From: RYN-230 sp963851025
GTDB taxonomy: Bacteria; Actinomycetota; Actinomycetes; Streptosporangiales; Streptosporangiaceae
DNA length: 64,000 nt
NCBI GenBank assembly: GCA_963851025.1
Contig: CAWKOA010000016.1
Location: 286,107-350,106 of the forward strand
Reading direction: 5' to 3'
Made by a program: the position numbers and the translations under genes. The stretch's first letter is position 1; each line of letters opens with the position of its first letter. Shown piece after piece: positions 55,215 to 64,000 of this stretch. The notes below the pieces were generated by a model, which worked only from the letters and a program-made list of their open reading frames with translations, was not told where the DNA came from and did not search any database.

Positions 55215-55246
55215 CGTTCCTAATCCCCCTCATCTGTGCTCGTCTG

Positions 55247-56296
55247 CTACCGCGGTGCGGCGGGCGTCACGGTGAACGGGTAACGCATCGCGAACGCCGA
55301 GATCGAGTCCTGCCTGATCGCCGCCCAGAGCTTGCGGGTGAGAGCGCGGTCGAGGCGCACCTGCCCGTTCCTCATATGGACCGGCGCGGTGACGTAGTCG
55401 GTCGAGCCGGTCAGGTCGCGCACCTCCCGGGCCAGGTGCTCGATCTGGGACGTGGTGAAGTTGCTGTCCACGGTGAGCATGCTGATCAGCGCGTGCAGCA
55501 CGCGGTACATGGTCAGCGGGTTCTTCAGCAGGTGCCGGAACTCGATCTTGCGGATTACGGCCCGCATGAGGCTCTGCTGGCGCAGTACGCGCCCTTCCTC
55601 ACTGAGGGCCGGCTCCCGCGCGTAGTCCAGCGCCTCGATGCCATTGAGGTGATTGACACCCAGATGGAATACGTGCCCGAAACTGCTCGTCACATCCGGG
55701 ATCGTGACGTTCACGCCGCCGAGCGCATTGACGGTCCGGTCCACGTGACTGAAATCAAGCCGGGCGTAGTGGTTGATCTGCACATGCGTGAGGTTCTCGA
55801 CCGTACGCACCAGCAGATCCGGCCCGCCGAACTTCAGGGCGTTCTCAAGCTGGGTCTTGCCGTGGCCAGGCACCCGGACGATGGACTGCGGCGGAATGGA
55901 GACCACACCGCCCGAGTAGCCCGACGCGTTGACGTGCAGCAGCATGATCAGGCCGCTGCTGCTGTCCTCGGCTACCGACCTGTCACCCGTGGGCCCGATG
56001 CCCTTGCCGGTGATCAGGACCGTCATGGCCCCGCCGTAGCTGGCGCCAGCCGGCTGACTCACCGCGGCGAACTTCACCGGGATCCGCTGGATGCTGCCGG
56101 CCAGGTGGTTGAGGTAGAAGTACCCGCCGGCCGCGACCGCGCCGATCAGCACCACAAACGAGGCCAGCGTCACGAGTGCGATGCGCAGGCCGCGCCGCCT
56201 GCGCCGGGCGGGCCGTTCCTGCGGCAGGGCTGGGTCCAGGCCCGGGCCCATAAAGACGCCGTCATCCGGACCATTCCGGATCGACATATCCGACAT
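55247..56296 (-). CDS. LytR-CpsA-Psr (LCP) family glycopolymer transferase
   Basis: 349 residues, intact. Cytoplasmic tail of about 35 residues, anchor helix identical to the neighbour, and the same LCP core motifs (SGLIMLLHVNASGYSGG, IVRVPGHGKTQLENALKFGG, INHYARLDFSHVDRTVNALGG, EALDYAREPALSEEGRVLRQQ). Upstream copy of the pair; the downstream gene starts 32 bases after its stop. Likely attaches the polysaccharide made by the genes to the right. Two LCP copies may serve different glycans or give dosage. Confidence 0.9.
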   Translation of the reverse strand: MSDMSIRNGPDDGVFMGPGLDPALPQERPARRRRRGLRIALVTLASFVVLIGAVAAGGYFYLNHLAGSIQRIPVKFAAVSQPAGASYGGAMTVLITGKGIGPTGDRSVAEDSSSGLIMLLHVNASGYSGGVVSIPPQSIVRVPGHGKTQLENALKFGGPDLLVRTVENLTHVQINHYARLDFSHVDRTVNALGGVNVTIPDVTSSFGHVFHLGVNHLNGIEALDYAREPALSEEGRVLRQQSLMRAVIRKIEFRHLLKNPLTMYRVLHALISMLTVDSNFTTSQIEHLAREVRDLTGSTDYVTAPVHMRNGQVRLDRALTRKLWAAIRQDSISAFAMRYPFTVTPAAPR

Positions 56297-56521
56297 CGCT
56301 GCTCGTTCCCCCTTTTAGTGGCCGCGCGCTATACGGCGCTCCCCTGACCAGACGCAGCCAATCGGTGCTTTCCGAACCAGCCGCCGCCTGGAATCAACGA
56401 CGCTCTCAGCCGTACTACCCATCGTGCTTAAGAAATTACAGGGAGTAATGTATCCCACGCAGTGGGCCACCGGCCAGCCCGGCGGGCACCTGGCACGTCG
56501 CTGACACGACTAGGGGGATTC

Positions 56522-58435
56522 GTGAGCAACGAGGCGATGGGCAATGATTCGCCCAGCCTTCGGATCAGGCGAACTCTTTCCAATCACCGGCGCGCCTTTC
56601 CGGGCCGGCGCTGGGTCCGGGTGGCATTCGAGCTGGGGTATGACGCGATTTCCTGGATTTGCGGCCTGCTGGCGGCCGCCTGGATGACGCGCGACCTGAC
56701 CGAGGCGTCAGTCACGCCATTCATGCTCGTCAGGGCGGCCGGGGTCATCTGCCTGCTGTCGGCCGCCGCGGGCCTGCTCGCCGGGCTCTACCGGGGCCGG
56801 TACCAGCGCGGCAGCCTGGACGAAGTCATGGGTGTCGGCATGGCCACCTGCGTCATGGCGCTCTTCCTGGCCCTGATCTCACCCCGCCTCATCAGCGGCC
56901 AGCAGGCCGCGCTCCAGGCGGTCACCGGCAGCGCCATGTTCGCCCTGCTCGCCATGCTCGGCGCGCGGTACGCGCTGTTCGCGGTCCGCCAGCACGTCCG
57001 CCGCTCAGCGACGGCCACGGTCAACGTCATCGTGTTCGGGGCCGGTGACGCCGGATCGAGGCTGATCGACCGGCTGAAGCGCGAGCCCCACTCCACCTAT
57101 CGCCCGGTCGCGATCCTGGACGACGACCCCGCCAAGCGGCGCCTGCGGATTCAGGGCATCCAGGTCCTCGGCGACCGGACGAGGATGGCGGAGGTAGCCG
57201 CCACGACGGGAGCCACGGTCCTGGTCATCGCGATCGCGCGGGCGAGCGGGACCGCGATCAGGGACCTGACCGCGCAGGCGGAGAGCTGCGGGCTCATCCC
57301 GAAGGTCGTCCCGTCGGTCACCGAACTGCTCACCGGGAGCGCCCGGATCGAGGGCGTGCGCGACCCGCGGATCAGCGATCTGCTGGGGCGCAGGCCGGTG
57401 CGGACCGACGTGGCCGCGGTCGCCGGGCACTTCGCGGGCAAGCGCATCCTGGTCACCGGCGCCGGCGGCTCCATCGGCTCGGAGCTCTGCCGGCAACTGC
57501 ACCGCTTCGGGCCAGCCGAGCTGGTCATGCTGGACCGGGACGAATCCGCGCTGCACGCGATCCAGCTGGCCCTGCACGGCCGGGCCCTGCTGGACTCGGA
57601 CGAGACGATCCTGGCCGACATCCGCGATCCGTACCGGGTCGCGGAGGTCTTCGAGCAGTTCCGGCCGCACATCGTCTTCCACGCCGCGGCGCTCAAGCAT
57701 CTTCCGCTGCTGGAGCGCTACCCGGCTGAGGCGGTCAAGAGCAACGTGCTCGGGACCCGGAACGTGCTGGAGGCCGCGGCGGCCTGCGGGGTCGAGTCGT
57801 TCGTCAACATCTCGACCGACAAGGCCGCGGACCCGGTCAGCGTGCTCGGCTACTCCAAGCGGGTCGCCGAACGGCTCACCGCCCATATGGCCAGCCAGGC
57901 GGAGGGCAGCTACCTGAGCGTCCGGTTCGGCAACGTGCTGGGCAGCCGCGGCTCGGTGCTCACCGCCCTGTCCGCCCAGGTCGCGGCGGGCGGCCCGGTC
58001 ACCGTGACCCATCCGGACGTGACCCGCTACTTCATGACCGTGGACGAGGCCGTGCAGCTTGTCCTGCAGGCCGCCGTCATCGGCAGTAGCGGCGAGGTCC
58101 TGGTGCTCGACATGGGAGAGCCGGTGCGCATCGCCGACATCGCCCGCCGGCTGGCCGCGGGAGCGCCGCATCCGGTGGACATCGTCTTCACCGGCCTGCG
58201 GCCGGGCGAGAAGCTGGCCGAGGACCTGCTCGGCCAGGGCGAGGTGGATAACCGGCCGCATCACCCGCTGATCCGCCACGCCGTGGTCACCCAGTTGACG
58301 CCGGAACGGCTCGGCAACCTCGACCTCACCGACAAGCCGGCGCGGCTGCGGGAGGTGCTGGCCGCGTGGGCCGGCGGCCGGGCCGGGGAAGACCTGGGAC
58401 CGGCGCTACCCCGGCAGGCGGCGGCCCGCAGGTAG
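56522..58435 (+). CDS. FlaA1/CapD-type nucleotide-sugar 4,6-dehydratase, membrane-bound
   Basis: About 637 residues from GTG 56522 (AGGGGG upstream). Four N-terminal membrane helices, a first Rossmann-like domain (VIVFGAGDAGSRLIDRLK), then the catalytic SDR domain: NAD motif ILVTGAGGSIGSELCRQL, ADIRDPYRVAEVFEQFRPHIVFHAAALKHLP, NISTDKAADPVSVLGYSKRVAE, SVRFGNVLGSRGSV. The SDR Tyr four residues before Lys is Leu, as this long subgroup usually has Met there. Expected to convert UDP-GlcNAc-type sugars to 4-keto-6-deoxy sugars for the surface glycan. Confidence 0.88.
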   Translation: MSNEAMGNDSPSLRIRRTLSNHRRAFPGRRWVRVAFELGYDAISWICGLLAAAWMTRDLTEASVTPFMLVRAAGVICLLSAAAGLLAGLYRGRYQRGSLDEVMGVGMATCVMALFLALISPRLISGQQAALQAVTGSAMFALLAMLGARYALFAVRQHVRRSATATVNVIVFGAGDAGSRLIDRLKREPHSTYRPVAILDDDPAKRRLRIQGIQVLGDRTRMAEVAATTGATVLVIAIARASGTAIRDLTAQAESCGLIPKVVPSVTELLTGSARIEGVRDPRISDLLGRRPVRTDVAAVAGHFAGKRILVTGAGGSIGSELCRQLHRFGPAELVMLDRDESALHAIQLALHGRALLDSDETILADIRDPYRVAEVFEQFRPHIVFHAAALKHLPLLERYPAEAVKSNVLGTRNVLEAAAACGVESFVNISTDKAADPVSVLGYSKRVAERLTAHMASQAEGSYLSVRFGNVLGSRGSVLTALSAQVAAGGPVTVTHPDVTRYFMTVDEAVQLVLQAAVIGSSGEVLVLDMGEPVRIADIARRLAAGAPHPVDIVFTGLRPGEKLAEDLLGQGEVDNRPHHPLIRHAVVTQLTPERLGNLDLTDKPARLREVLAAWAGGRAGEDLGPALPRQAAARR

Positions 58436-58993
58436 CCCCCAGCCCAGCGCGGCCAGGCGGCCGGCCAGATCGTCCAGCAGGACGACCGTGTCCGTATAGG
58501 CCTGAGGGGGCCCGCCCATAGGGTCGGCCACATCGTCCGCCGGCGAGTCCCCCAGCAGGGCGGCACGCTCCCGTCCGGCATGCACTCTGGCCAGCCACCC
58601 GGCGAACGGCTCCGCCGGCCTCCGGGGCCCGGCCTGCTCGCCGCGGCGGACCAGTTCCTTGAGCGTGAACGCGCGGGGCCAGGTGTCCGGCGCGGTGACC
58701 ACCGCGTGGCGGACGTGCTCACGGGACATGCCCAGCACCAGGTCCGCCCAGGCCAGATCAGATCCCGCCACCCGGTGACTGCGGTGCCCGGAGATGTCGA
58801 GGCCGCAGGCGGCCAGGGCCGAGGCCGCCTCCGGCGCCGCGGGTTCCCCTTCGGAGAACAGCCCGGCCGAGCGCACGGCCACCGGCGTACGCGACCGCGA
58901 CAAATGACGGGTAAGCAGTACCCCGGCCATGGGCGAACGGCACTGATTGGCCGAACACAGCACCAGGATTCTGGTCGTCACGACTGACGTCAT
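58406..58993 (-). CDS. Low-molecular-weight protein-tyrosine phosphatase
   Basis: About 195 residues from ATG 58993. Active-site P-loop VLCSANQCRSPMAGVL (Cys-x5-Arg with nucleophile Cys) at the N-terminus and the general acid in DDVADPMGGP near the C-terminus. Such phosphatases remove phosphate from tyrosine autokinases of polysaccharide systems. It is divergent from the tyrosine autokinase gene at 59157 and overlaps the dehydratase end by 30 bases on the other strand. Confidence 0.9.
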   Translation of the reverse strand: MTSVVTTRILVLCSANQCRSPMAGVLLTRHLSRSRTPVAVRSAGLFSEGEPAAPEAASALAACGLDISGHRSHRVAGSDLAWADLVLGMSREHVRHAVVTAPDTWPRAFTLKELVRRGEQAGPRRPAEPFAGWLARVHAGRERAALLGDSPADDVADPMGGPPQAYTDTVVLLDDLAGRLAALGWGLPAGRRLPG

Positions 58994-59156
58994 TTGCCGC
59001 ACTTCGTCCTCCCATGCCGGCCAACCGCACGCCTCAGCAATTCCGGCAATAGCAATCACTTAATGTGAGCAGTAGTACACTCACTGTCGCAACTGCAGTG
59101 TCGCACGGGGCTCGGCCCAGAGTCCGGACGTGTCGTATCCCGGGGGGATGTATCTG

Positions 59157-60761
59157 ATGGCTGAGCCCGGCAACGGAGCCACTCTGCGCACGTATCTCGT
59201 GGTGCTGCGCCGCCGGAAATGGTGGGTGATCGCGCTCGCCGTGCTGGGGCTGGGCGGCAGCCTGGCCCTTTCGTTCACTCAGCCCAAGCAGTACTCGGCC
59301 ACCGCGCAGCTGCTGGTGCAGTCGCCCGGGCAGGGCATCTCCCTGGGCACCACGCCGCAGCAGGTGACGACCACCGACGTGCAGACCGACCTGCAGCTCG
59401 CGACGAGCGAGCCGGTCATGCAGATCGTCCGCCGCCAGCTCGGCAGCGCACCCGCGATCTCGGCCTCCGAGGTCGCCCAGACCAACGTGATCGCGCTGAC
59501 GGCGATCAGTGCCAGCCCGGCGCAGGCCGCCCGCATCGCCAATGCCTACGCCAGCGCGTTCGTGGAGCAGACGCAGAACACGGCGCTGAAGAACCTGACC
59601 ACGGCGCAGGCCACACTGCATAAGCAGATCAACTCACTGGGCAGGCAGATCCGGTCGCTGCAGGGCAAGGCCAGCGCCGCCACGCAGGTCAGCGCGCTGG
59701 TCAATCAGCAGGCCGTGCTCAAGGAAGAGATCGCCCAGCTCGAGGTCAACGGAGCGTCCGCCACCAGCGGGGTCGAGTCCGTCACCTCAGCGCGCGCGCC
59801 TTCCTCGCCGAGTTCGCCGAAGCCCGTCCAGGACGCCCTGCTCGGGCTGGCCGCCGGGCTGATGCTGGGCCTGGGGGCGGCGTTCCTGCGGGACAGCCTG
59901 GATGACGCACTGTCGTCCAAGGAAGCGGCGGAGCGCTCCGCTGGCGCGCCGGTCATCGCGATGGTGCCGATGGTCACGTCGTGGCGGAAGCGGAACCGGG
60001 CCGAGGTCGCCTCGACTTCGGCACCGACATCTCCCGCCGCCGAGGCCTACCGGTCGCTGCGGACGTCGCTCCAGTTCGCCCGGCAGGCGCAGGAACTGCA
60101 CACCCTGCTGGTGACCAGCCCGGCCGCCGCGGAAGGGAAGACCTCCACGCTGGCCAACCTCGGGGCGGTGTTCGCCCAGGCCGGGGAGCGGGTCGTGCTC
60201 GTGTCCTGCGACCTGCGCCGGCCCCGCCTGGGCCAGCTCTACGGGATCGAGGAGCAGGCCGGGCTGACCACGGTTCTCCTGGGACAGCAGACGCTGGAAC
60301 AGTCCCTCCAGCAGGTACCGGGCTACGACTGCCTGTGGATACTGGCCGCCGGCCCGGTCCCGCCCAATCCGGCGGAACTGCTCGATGGGCCCCGGACCCG
60401 CGAAATCTTCGCGGCCCTGCGCGAGAACTTCGACCTGGTCCTGGTGGACAGCCCGCCCGTCCTTCCGGTGACCGACGCGATGGTCCTCTCGAAGTACGCC
60501 GACGGCACGCTCCTCGTGGTGGCGGCCGGGCAGACCAAGCGGGCCGAACTGCAGCGCGCCGCCGAGCGGTTCAGCCAGGCCAAGGCGCCGGTGGTGGGGG
60601 TCGTCCTGAACGAGGTGACCCGGCAGAGCGCTTACGGCAGTGGCTATGGCTACGGGTACGGATACGGCTACGGGTCGTACGCCCCGGACGCGTCACTGGT
60701 GCCTGTGCAGGCCAATGGGACGGCGGGCAAACTCGGGCGCCGCGGCCACCGCTCCAGGTAG
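59157..60761 (+). CDS. Polysaccharide co-polymerase / tyrosine autokinase (Wzz-Wzc fusion)
   Basis: About 534 residues. N-terminal Wzz domain with two membrane helices (KWWVIALAVLGLGGSLALSF and LLGLAAGLMLGLGAAFL), a coiled periplasmic part (TTAQATLHKQINSLGRQIRSL), then the BY-kinase domain: Walker A SPAAAEGKTSTLANLG, Walker A' VLVSCDLRRPRLG (Asp usual at the first position is Ser), Walker B LVLVDSPPVLPVTDA. The C-terminus has a Tyr cluster (YGSGYGYGYGYGYGSY), the autophosphorylation tail. Controls chain length and export of the glycan. ATG 59157 (ATG 59148 possible). Confidence 0.9.
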   Translation: MAEPGNGATLRTYLVVLRRRKWWVIALAVLGLGGSLALSFTQPKQYSATAQLLVQSPGQGISLGTTPQQVTTTDVQTDLQLATSEPVMQIVRRQLGSAPAISASEVAQTNVIALTAISASPAQAARIANAYASAFVEQTQNTALKNLTTAQATLHKQINSLGRQIRSLQGKASAATQVSALVNQQAVLKEEIAQLEVNGASATSGVESVTSARAPSSPSSPKPVQDALLGLAAGLMLGLGAAFLRDSLDDALSSKEAAERSAGAPVIAMVPMVTSWRKRNRAEVASTSAPTSPAAEAYRSLRTSLQFARQAQELHTLLVTSPAAAEGKTSTLANLGAVFAQAGERVVLVSCDLRRPRLGQLYGIEEQAGLTTVLLGQQTLEQSLQQVPGYDCLWILAAGPVPPNPAELLDGPRTREIFAALRENFDLVLVDSPPVLPVTDAMVLSKYADGTLLVVAAGQTKRAELQRAAERFSQAKAPVVGVVLNEVTRQSAYGSGYGYGYGYGYGSYAPDASLVPVQANGTAGKLGRRGHRSR

Positions 60762-60931
60762 CTACCTGGCCCGCGATAGCCGCTCCGGCAATTTCCGGTT
60801 ACCCCAGTTGACCGCGATTACCGCAGATGACCGCGCCGGCAGGGAATGCCCCATTCTGGCCCGGCAATTGATCGCAACTTATAGTGACCATGTGATTACA
60901 GAAAGTTCACCAGCCCGGTAGCATCCACTCT

Positions 60932-62008
60932 GTGTGGGGGGACGAGATCACGCGAGCCGTATTGTGCTGCGGCATTGTCGTCATTGTCGCCGAGCCGCTG
61001 ACGATTCCCCTGCTGCGCCGGCTGGCGGCGATTGACACGCCGGGAGCCCGCTCGTCGCACACCGTTCCGACGCCGCGCGGCGGCGGGCTCCCGATCGTGC
61101 TCGGGCTGCTCGTGGCCGTGGTCCTGGTCCGCGGCAGTGCGGCCGTCCCGTTCGGCGCGGCGATCGGCTTCTTCGGGGCCCTGGGGTTCGTCGACGACCT
61201 GCACGGGCTGACCGCCATCCGGCGCCTGCTGCTCCAGGGCGTGGGCAGCGCCGGGATCGCCGCGCTGCTCATTACCCCCCTGCGGCTGCCCGTGGCGGCG
61301 CTCGCCGCCCTGACCCTGGTGACCGCGGTCTGGCTGATGGGGTTCGTGAACGCCTTCAACTTCATGGACGGCGTCAACGGGATCTCGGCCGCGCACGCCA
61401 TGATCGCGGGCGTGGCCTACGCCTGTTTCGGGCAGTGGCGCCAGGACTCCTTCCTGCTCGCCATGGGACTGGCCGTCGCCGTCGCCGCGCTGGCCTTCCT
61501 GCCCTGGAACGGCGGACGGGCCCGGGTGTTCCTCGGGGACGTCGGCAGTTACGCGCTAGGTGCCGCGCTGGCCGTGCTGGCCGTGACCGCGCTGATCCAC
61601 GGCCTGCCCCCCGAAGCCGCCGTCGGCCCGCTGGCCCTGTACCTGGCGGACACCGCCTGGACCCTGCAACGGCGGGTGCGGGCCGGGGAGCGCTGGGCCG
61701 AGGCGCACCGCACGCACACCTACCAGCGCTGGTGCGACGTGGGGTGGACGCACCAGGAGGTGACCCTCCTGACGGGGGCGACCACCATCCTCGTCACCCT
61801 GCTCGCCGCGACGAGCCTGACCGGGAACCTGGGCCTGCGGGCCGGCTGCGACCTGGCCGCGCTCGCCCTGCTGGTGCTCTACCTGGCGTCACCGGCGCTC
61901 CTCGGGCACCCGGGCCTTCCCTACCGCACCAGTCCCAGTCCCCGGGAGCTGCCGGCCGCGGTCGCGGGCCGCCACCGGGAGCGCGAACTGCAGAGGGAGC
62001 CGGGCTGA
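60932..62008 (+). CDS. WecA/TagO-like undecaprenyl-phosphate glycosyl-1-phosphate transferase
   Basis: 358 residues with about ten membrane helices. Family motifs: HTVPTPRGGGLPIV, FFGALGFVDDLHGL (catalytic Asp pair), NAFNFMDGVNGI and FLGDVGSYALG, and the cytoplasmic HRTHTYQRW (His-rich sugar site). These membrane enzymes start the lipid-linked glycan by loading a sugar-1-phosphate on undecaprenyl phosphate. It overlaps no gene but ends one base before the GT4 gene start. Exact sugar unknown. Confidence 0.9.
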   Translation: MWGDEITRAVLCCGIVVIVAEPLTIPLLRRLAAIDTPGARSSHTVPTPRGGGLPIVLGLLVAVVLVRGSAAVPFGAAIGFFGALGFVDDLHGLTAIRRLLLQGVGSAGIAALLITPLRLPVAALAALTLVTAVWLMGFVNAFNFMDGVNGISAAHAMIAGVAYACFGQWRQDSFLLAMGLAVAVAALAFLPWNGGRARVFLGDVGSYALGAALAVLAVTALIHGLPPEAAVGPLALYLADTAWTLQRRVRAGERWAEAHRTHTYQRWCDVGWTHQEVTLLTGATTILVTLLAATSLTGNLGLRAGCDLAALALLVLYLASPALLGHPGLPYRTSPSPRELPAAVAGRHRERELQREPG

Positions 62009-62009
62009 G

Positions 62010-63239
62010 GTGCGCATCCTCATCGTCACGCATTACTTCCCGCCCGAGACGGGCGCGCCCCAGGCCCGGCTGTCCGCGCTGGCCGCGACGTGGGCCGCGG
62101 ACGGGGACCGGGTGACCGTGCTCACCGGGATGCCCAACCACCCGACCGGCGTGATCCCCCCGGAGTACCGGGGTGCCATCCGGCGCCGGGAACGGCGCGA
62201 CGGCTACCGCATCCTGCGTACCTGGCTCTACGCGACGCCGAACGAGGGGATCGTCCGCAAGACCCTCGGGCACCTGAGCTTCATGGTCAGCAGCGTGCTG
62301 CTGGGCGCGCAGGCCAGCGGGCGCGCCGACGTGGTCGTGGTCTCCTCGCCCACCTTCTTCTCCATCGGCTCCGCGTGGCTGCTGGCCCGGCTGAAGCGGG
62401 CCCGGCTGGTCGTGGAGATCCGCGACCTGTGGCCGGCCATCTTCACCGAGCTCGGCGTGCTGACCAACCGCCGGGTCATCGGCCTGCTCGAGCGCCTGGA
62501 ACTCGCGGCCTACGCGGCCGCGGACGAGATCGTCGTCGTGAGCGAGGGCTTCCGGGAGAACCTGATCAGCCGCGGCGTCCCGCCGGGAAAAATACATACG
62601 ATCCGCAACGGAACCTCGCCCGGGCGATTCGATCCGGCCCGGCGACCCGATCCCGCGGTGCGGGCCGCCCTGGGCGCGTCGCCGGGTGACTGCCTCGTGC
62701 TCTACCTGGGCACGCACGGGATCTCCCAGGGCCTGCCCGGGATCGCCGAGGCCGCGGCGCGGCTGGCCGCCCACCCCGTCCACTTCGCGTTCGTCGGCGA
62801 GGGCGCGGACAAGCCACGGCTGGAACGCAAGGTCGCCGGCCTCGGCCTGCGGAACGTGACCCTGCGTCCCGGCGTGCCGCACGACGAGGTTCCCCCGCTG
62901 CTGGCCGCCGCGGACATCTGCCTGGTGCCGCTGCGCGACGTGCCGCTGTTCGCCACCTTCATCCCGTCCAAGATGTTCGAGTACCTGGCGGCCGGCCGGG
63001 CCGTGATCGGCTCGGTCACCGGGGAGGCCGCGCAGATCCTGCGGGAAGCGGGCGCCGTGGTGGTCCCGCCCGAGGACAGCGTGGCGCTGGCCGACGCCGT
63101 CCGCGAGCTGGCCATCAGCCCGCAGCGGCGCCGGGCCATGGGCCGGGCCGGGCGCGCCCATGTCGAGCAGTGCTACGACCGGGCCGCGCTGGCCCGCGAG
63201 TACCGCAAGATCCTGGACAGCGCAGGCGGGCCGCTATGA
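62010..63239 (+). CDS. GT4-family glycosyltransferase (WbuB-like)
   Basis: 409 residues. N-terminal acceptor domain MRILIVTHYFPPETGAPQARL, then the GT-B C-terminal domain: EIVVVSEGFRENLISRGVP, LVLYLGTHGISQGLPGIAEA, VPHDEVPPLLAAADICLVPLRD and the EX7E region FATFIPSKMFEYLAAGRAVIG (Glu and Lys/Glu ligands for the nucleotide sugar). Expected to add the next sugar to the lipid-linked chain. Starts right after the WecA-like stop and overlaps the next gene by four bases (ATGA). Confidence 0.9.
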   Translation: MRILIVTHYFPPETGAPQARLSALAATWAADGDRVTVLTGMPNHPTGVIPPEYRGAIRRRERRDGYRILRTWLYATPNEGIVRKTLGHLSFMVSSVLLGAQASGRADVVVVSSPTFFSIGSAWLLARLKRARLVVEIRDLWPAIFTELGVLTNRRVIGLLERLELAAYAAADEIVVVSEGFRENLISRGVPPGKIHTIRNGTSPGRFDPARRPDPAVRAALGASPGDCLVLYLGTHGISQGLPGIAEAAARLAAHPVHFAFVGEGADKPRLERKVAGLGLRNVTLRPGVPHDEVPPLLAAADICLVPLRDVPLFATFIPSKMFEYLAAGRAVIGSVTGEAAQILREAGAVVVPPEDSVALADAVRELAISPQRRRAMGRAGRAHVEQCYDRAALAREYRKILDSAGGPL

Positions 63240-64000
63240 GGCTGCTGGTCACCGGGGGCAGCGGTTTCCTCGGCGGGTACGTGCTGGACGAGGCCAGCCG
63301 CCGCGGGCACGAGGTCGTGGCCCTGGCCCGCAGCGACACGGCCGCCGCCGCCGTGGCGAGGCATGGCGCCGAGCCACTGACCGGCGACTTCGACGATCCA
63401 GCTGGGCTCCCGGACGTGTTCAGTTCCGCGCAATGCTCCTCGTTGCTGAATATTGCCTCGCTGGGCTTCGGCCACGCGCCGGCCATCGTGGGGGCCGCGC
63501 GCGCGGCCGGTCTGGACCGCGCCGTATTCCTGTCCACCACCGCGGTGACCACCCGGCTCCCGGCCCGGTCCCGGGCCATCCGGCTCGACGCCGAGAAACA
63601 GATCCGGGAGTCCGGCCTGAAGTGGACGATCCTGCGCCCGACCATGATCTACGGCGCGCCGGGTGACCGGAACCTGTCCCGGCTGCTCACGCTGCTGACC
63701 CGGGTGCCCGTGCTGCCCGTGCCGGGCGGCGGCCGCCACCTCCAGCAGCCCGTCCACGTGGACGACGTGGCCGGCGCCGTGCTGAGTGCGGTCGAGCGGC
63801 CGGTGTCCGCGGAGGTCACCTACGACATCGCCGGCCCGGAGCCGCTCAGCTTCGCCGAGCTTCTGCGCAGCTGCGGCCAGGCGGTCGGCAGCCGGACCCG
63901 TTTCGTCCCGGCGCCGCTGAGTCCCCTGGTCGCGGCCGCGCGCGCCTACGAGCTGCTCGCCACCCGGCCGAGGATCCGGGCGGAGCAGCTGCAGCGGCTG
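63236..64000 (+). CDS. NAD-dependent epimerase/dehydratase (SDR family, cut by window end)
   Basis: At least 255 residues; the C-terminus is outside the window. Rossmann motif LLVTGGSGFLGGYVLDEA, LTGDFDDPAG, SLLNIASLGFGHAP, STTAVTTRLPARSRAIRLDAEKQIRESGLKWTILRPTMIYG in parts. The usual YxxxK tyrosine seems replaced (IRLDAEK), as in atypical extended SDR proteins and NmrA-like members; so an oxidoreductase or a 4-ketoreductase/epimerase cannot be decided. ATG 63236 overlaps the GT4 stop. Confidence 0.82.
   Translation, partial: MRLLVTGGSGFLGGYVLDEASRRGHEVVALARSDTAAAAVARHGAEPLTGDFDDPAGLPDVFSSAQCSSLLNIASLGFGHAPAIVGAARAAGLDRAVFLSTTAVTTRLPARSRAIRLDAEKQIRESGLKWTILRPTMIYGAPGDRNLSRLLTLLTRVPVLPVPGGGRHLQQPVHVDDVAGAVLSAVERPVSAEVTYDIAGPEPLSFAELLRSCGQAVGSRTRFVPAPLSPLVAAARAYELLATRPRIRAEQLQRL

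Overview
The window is about 64 kb of very GC-rich DNA. It has actinobacterial codon use, frequent GTG starts, GTGA/ATGA stop-start overlaps and actinobacterial families (GAF-ANTAR regulators, a mycothiol-dependent isomerase-like DinB protein, LytR-CpsA-Psr proteins, a tyrosine autokinase with the Wzz domain fused in). This fits a high-GC Actinomycetota genome. I cannot name the order from sequence alone. No tRNA, rRNA, CRISPR array or insertion sequence was recognised. Many otherwise well conserved genes are interrupted by single frameshifts, most of which look like one extra G or C. I give each such gene as one span and state where the frame changes.

Layout. 1-3.6 kb: a DinG-type helicase running off the left edge and a secreted beta-propeller protein. 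3.8-8.2 kb: an acyl-CoA-synthetase-like ligase, a small degenerate kinase-dimerisation protein and two GAF-ANTAR regulators. 8.2-15.4 kb: an ABC exporter with a LolA/RseB-like exported protein, and an OmpR-type response regulator separated from a probable partner kinase by a DinB-like gene and a divergent TetR gene. 15.4-22.4 kb: one long minus-strand cytochrome c oxidase operon (cupredoxin-like protein, small protein, ctaC, ctaD, ctaE, ctaG, small membrane protein, ctaB). 22.7-29.5 kb: a second two-component system, a TlpA-like thiol protein, a membrane-anchored protein, a polysaccharide deacetylase and an HtrA-like protease. 29.5-31.9 kb: dapE and divergent arginine deiminase.

32.0-40.9 kb is the most unusual part. 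A single polypeptide made of three tandem DUF190 (PII-like) domains overlaps by four bases the first gene of a group-4-hydrogenase-like (Hyc/Hyf/complex-I-like) operon. The membrane subunits look normal. The catalytic large subunit has non-cysteine residues at all four positions that bind Ni-Fe, and the NuoB-like small subunit has lost all four cysteines of the proximal Fe-S cluster while carrying a fused ferredoxin-like segment. It looks like an ion-translocating membrane complex with its redox core removed, possibly under nucleotide-type control. The same locus carries most of the frameshifts in the window.

40.9-46.9 kb: a metallophosphoesterase, a secreted protein, a short GntR regulator, and a LysR regulator divergent from an aminotransferase. 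46.9-64 kb: a cell-surface polysaccharide region with GT-C-type and DUF2079 membrane proteins, exported proteins, an SGNH hydrolase, two recently duplicated LytR-CpsA-Psr genes plus a 48-residue relic microprotein, a FlaA1/CapD-type sugar dehydratase, a low-molecular-weight tyrosine phosphatase divergent from a tyrosine autokinase, a WecA-like phosphoglycosyltransferase, a GT4 glycosyltransferase and an epimerase cut by the right edge. These can initiate, build, regulate and attach a surface glycan.
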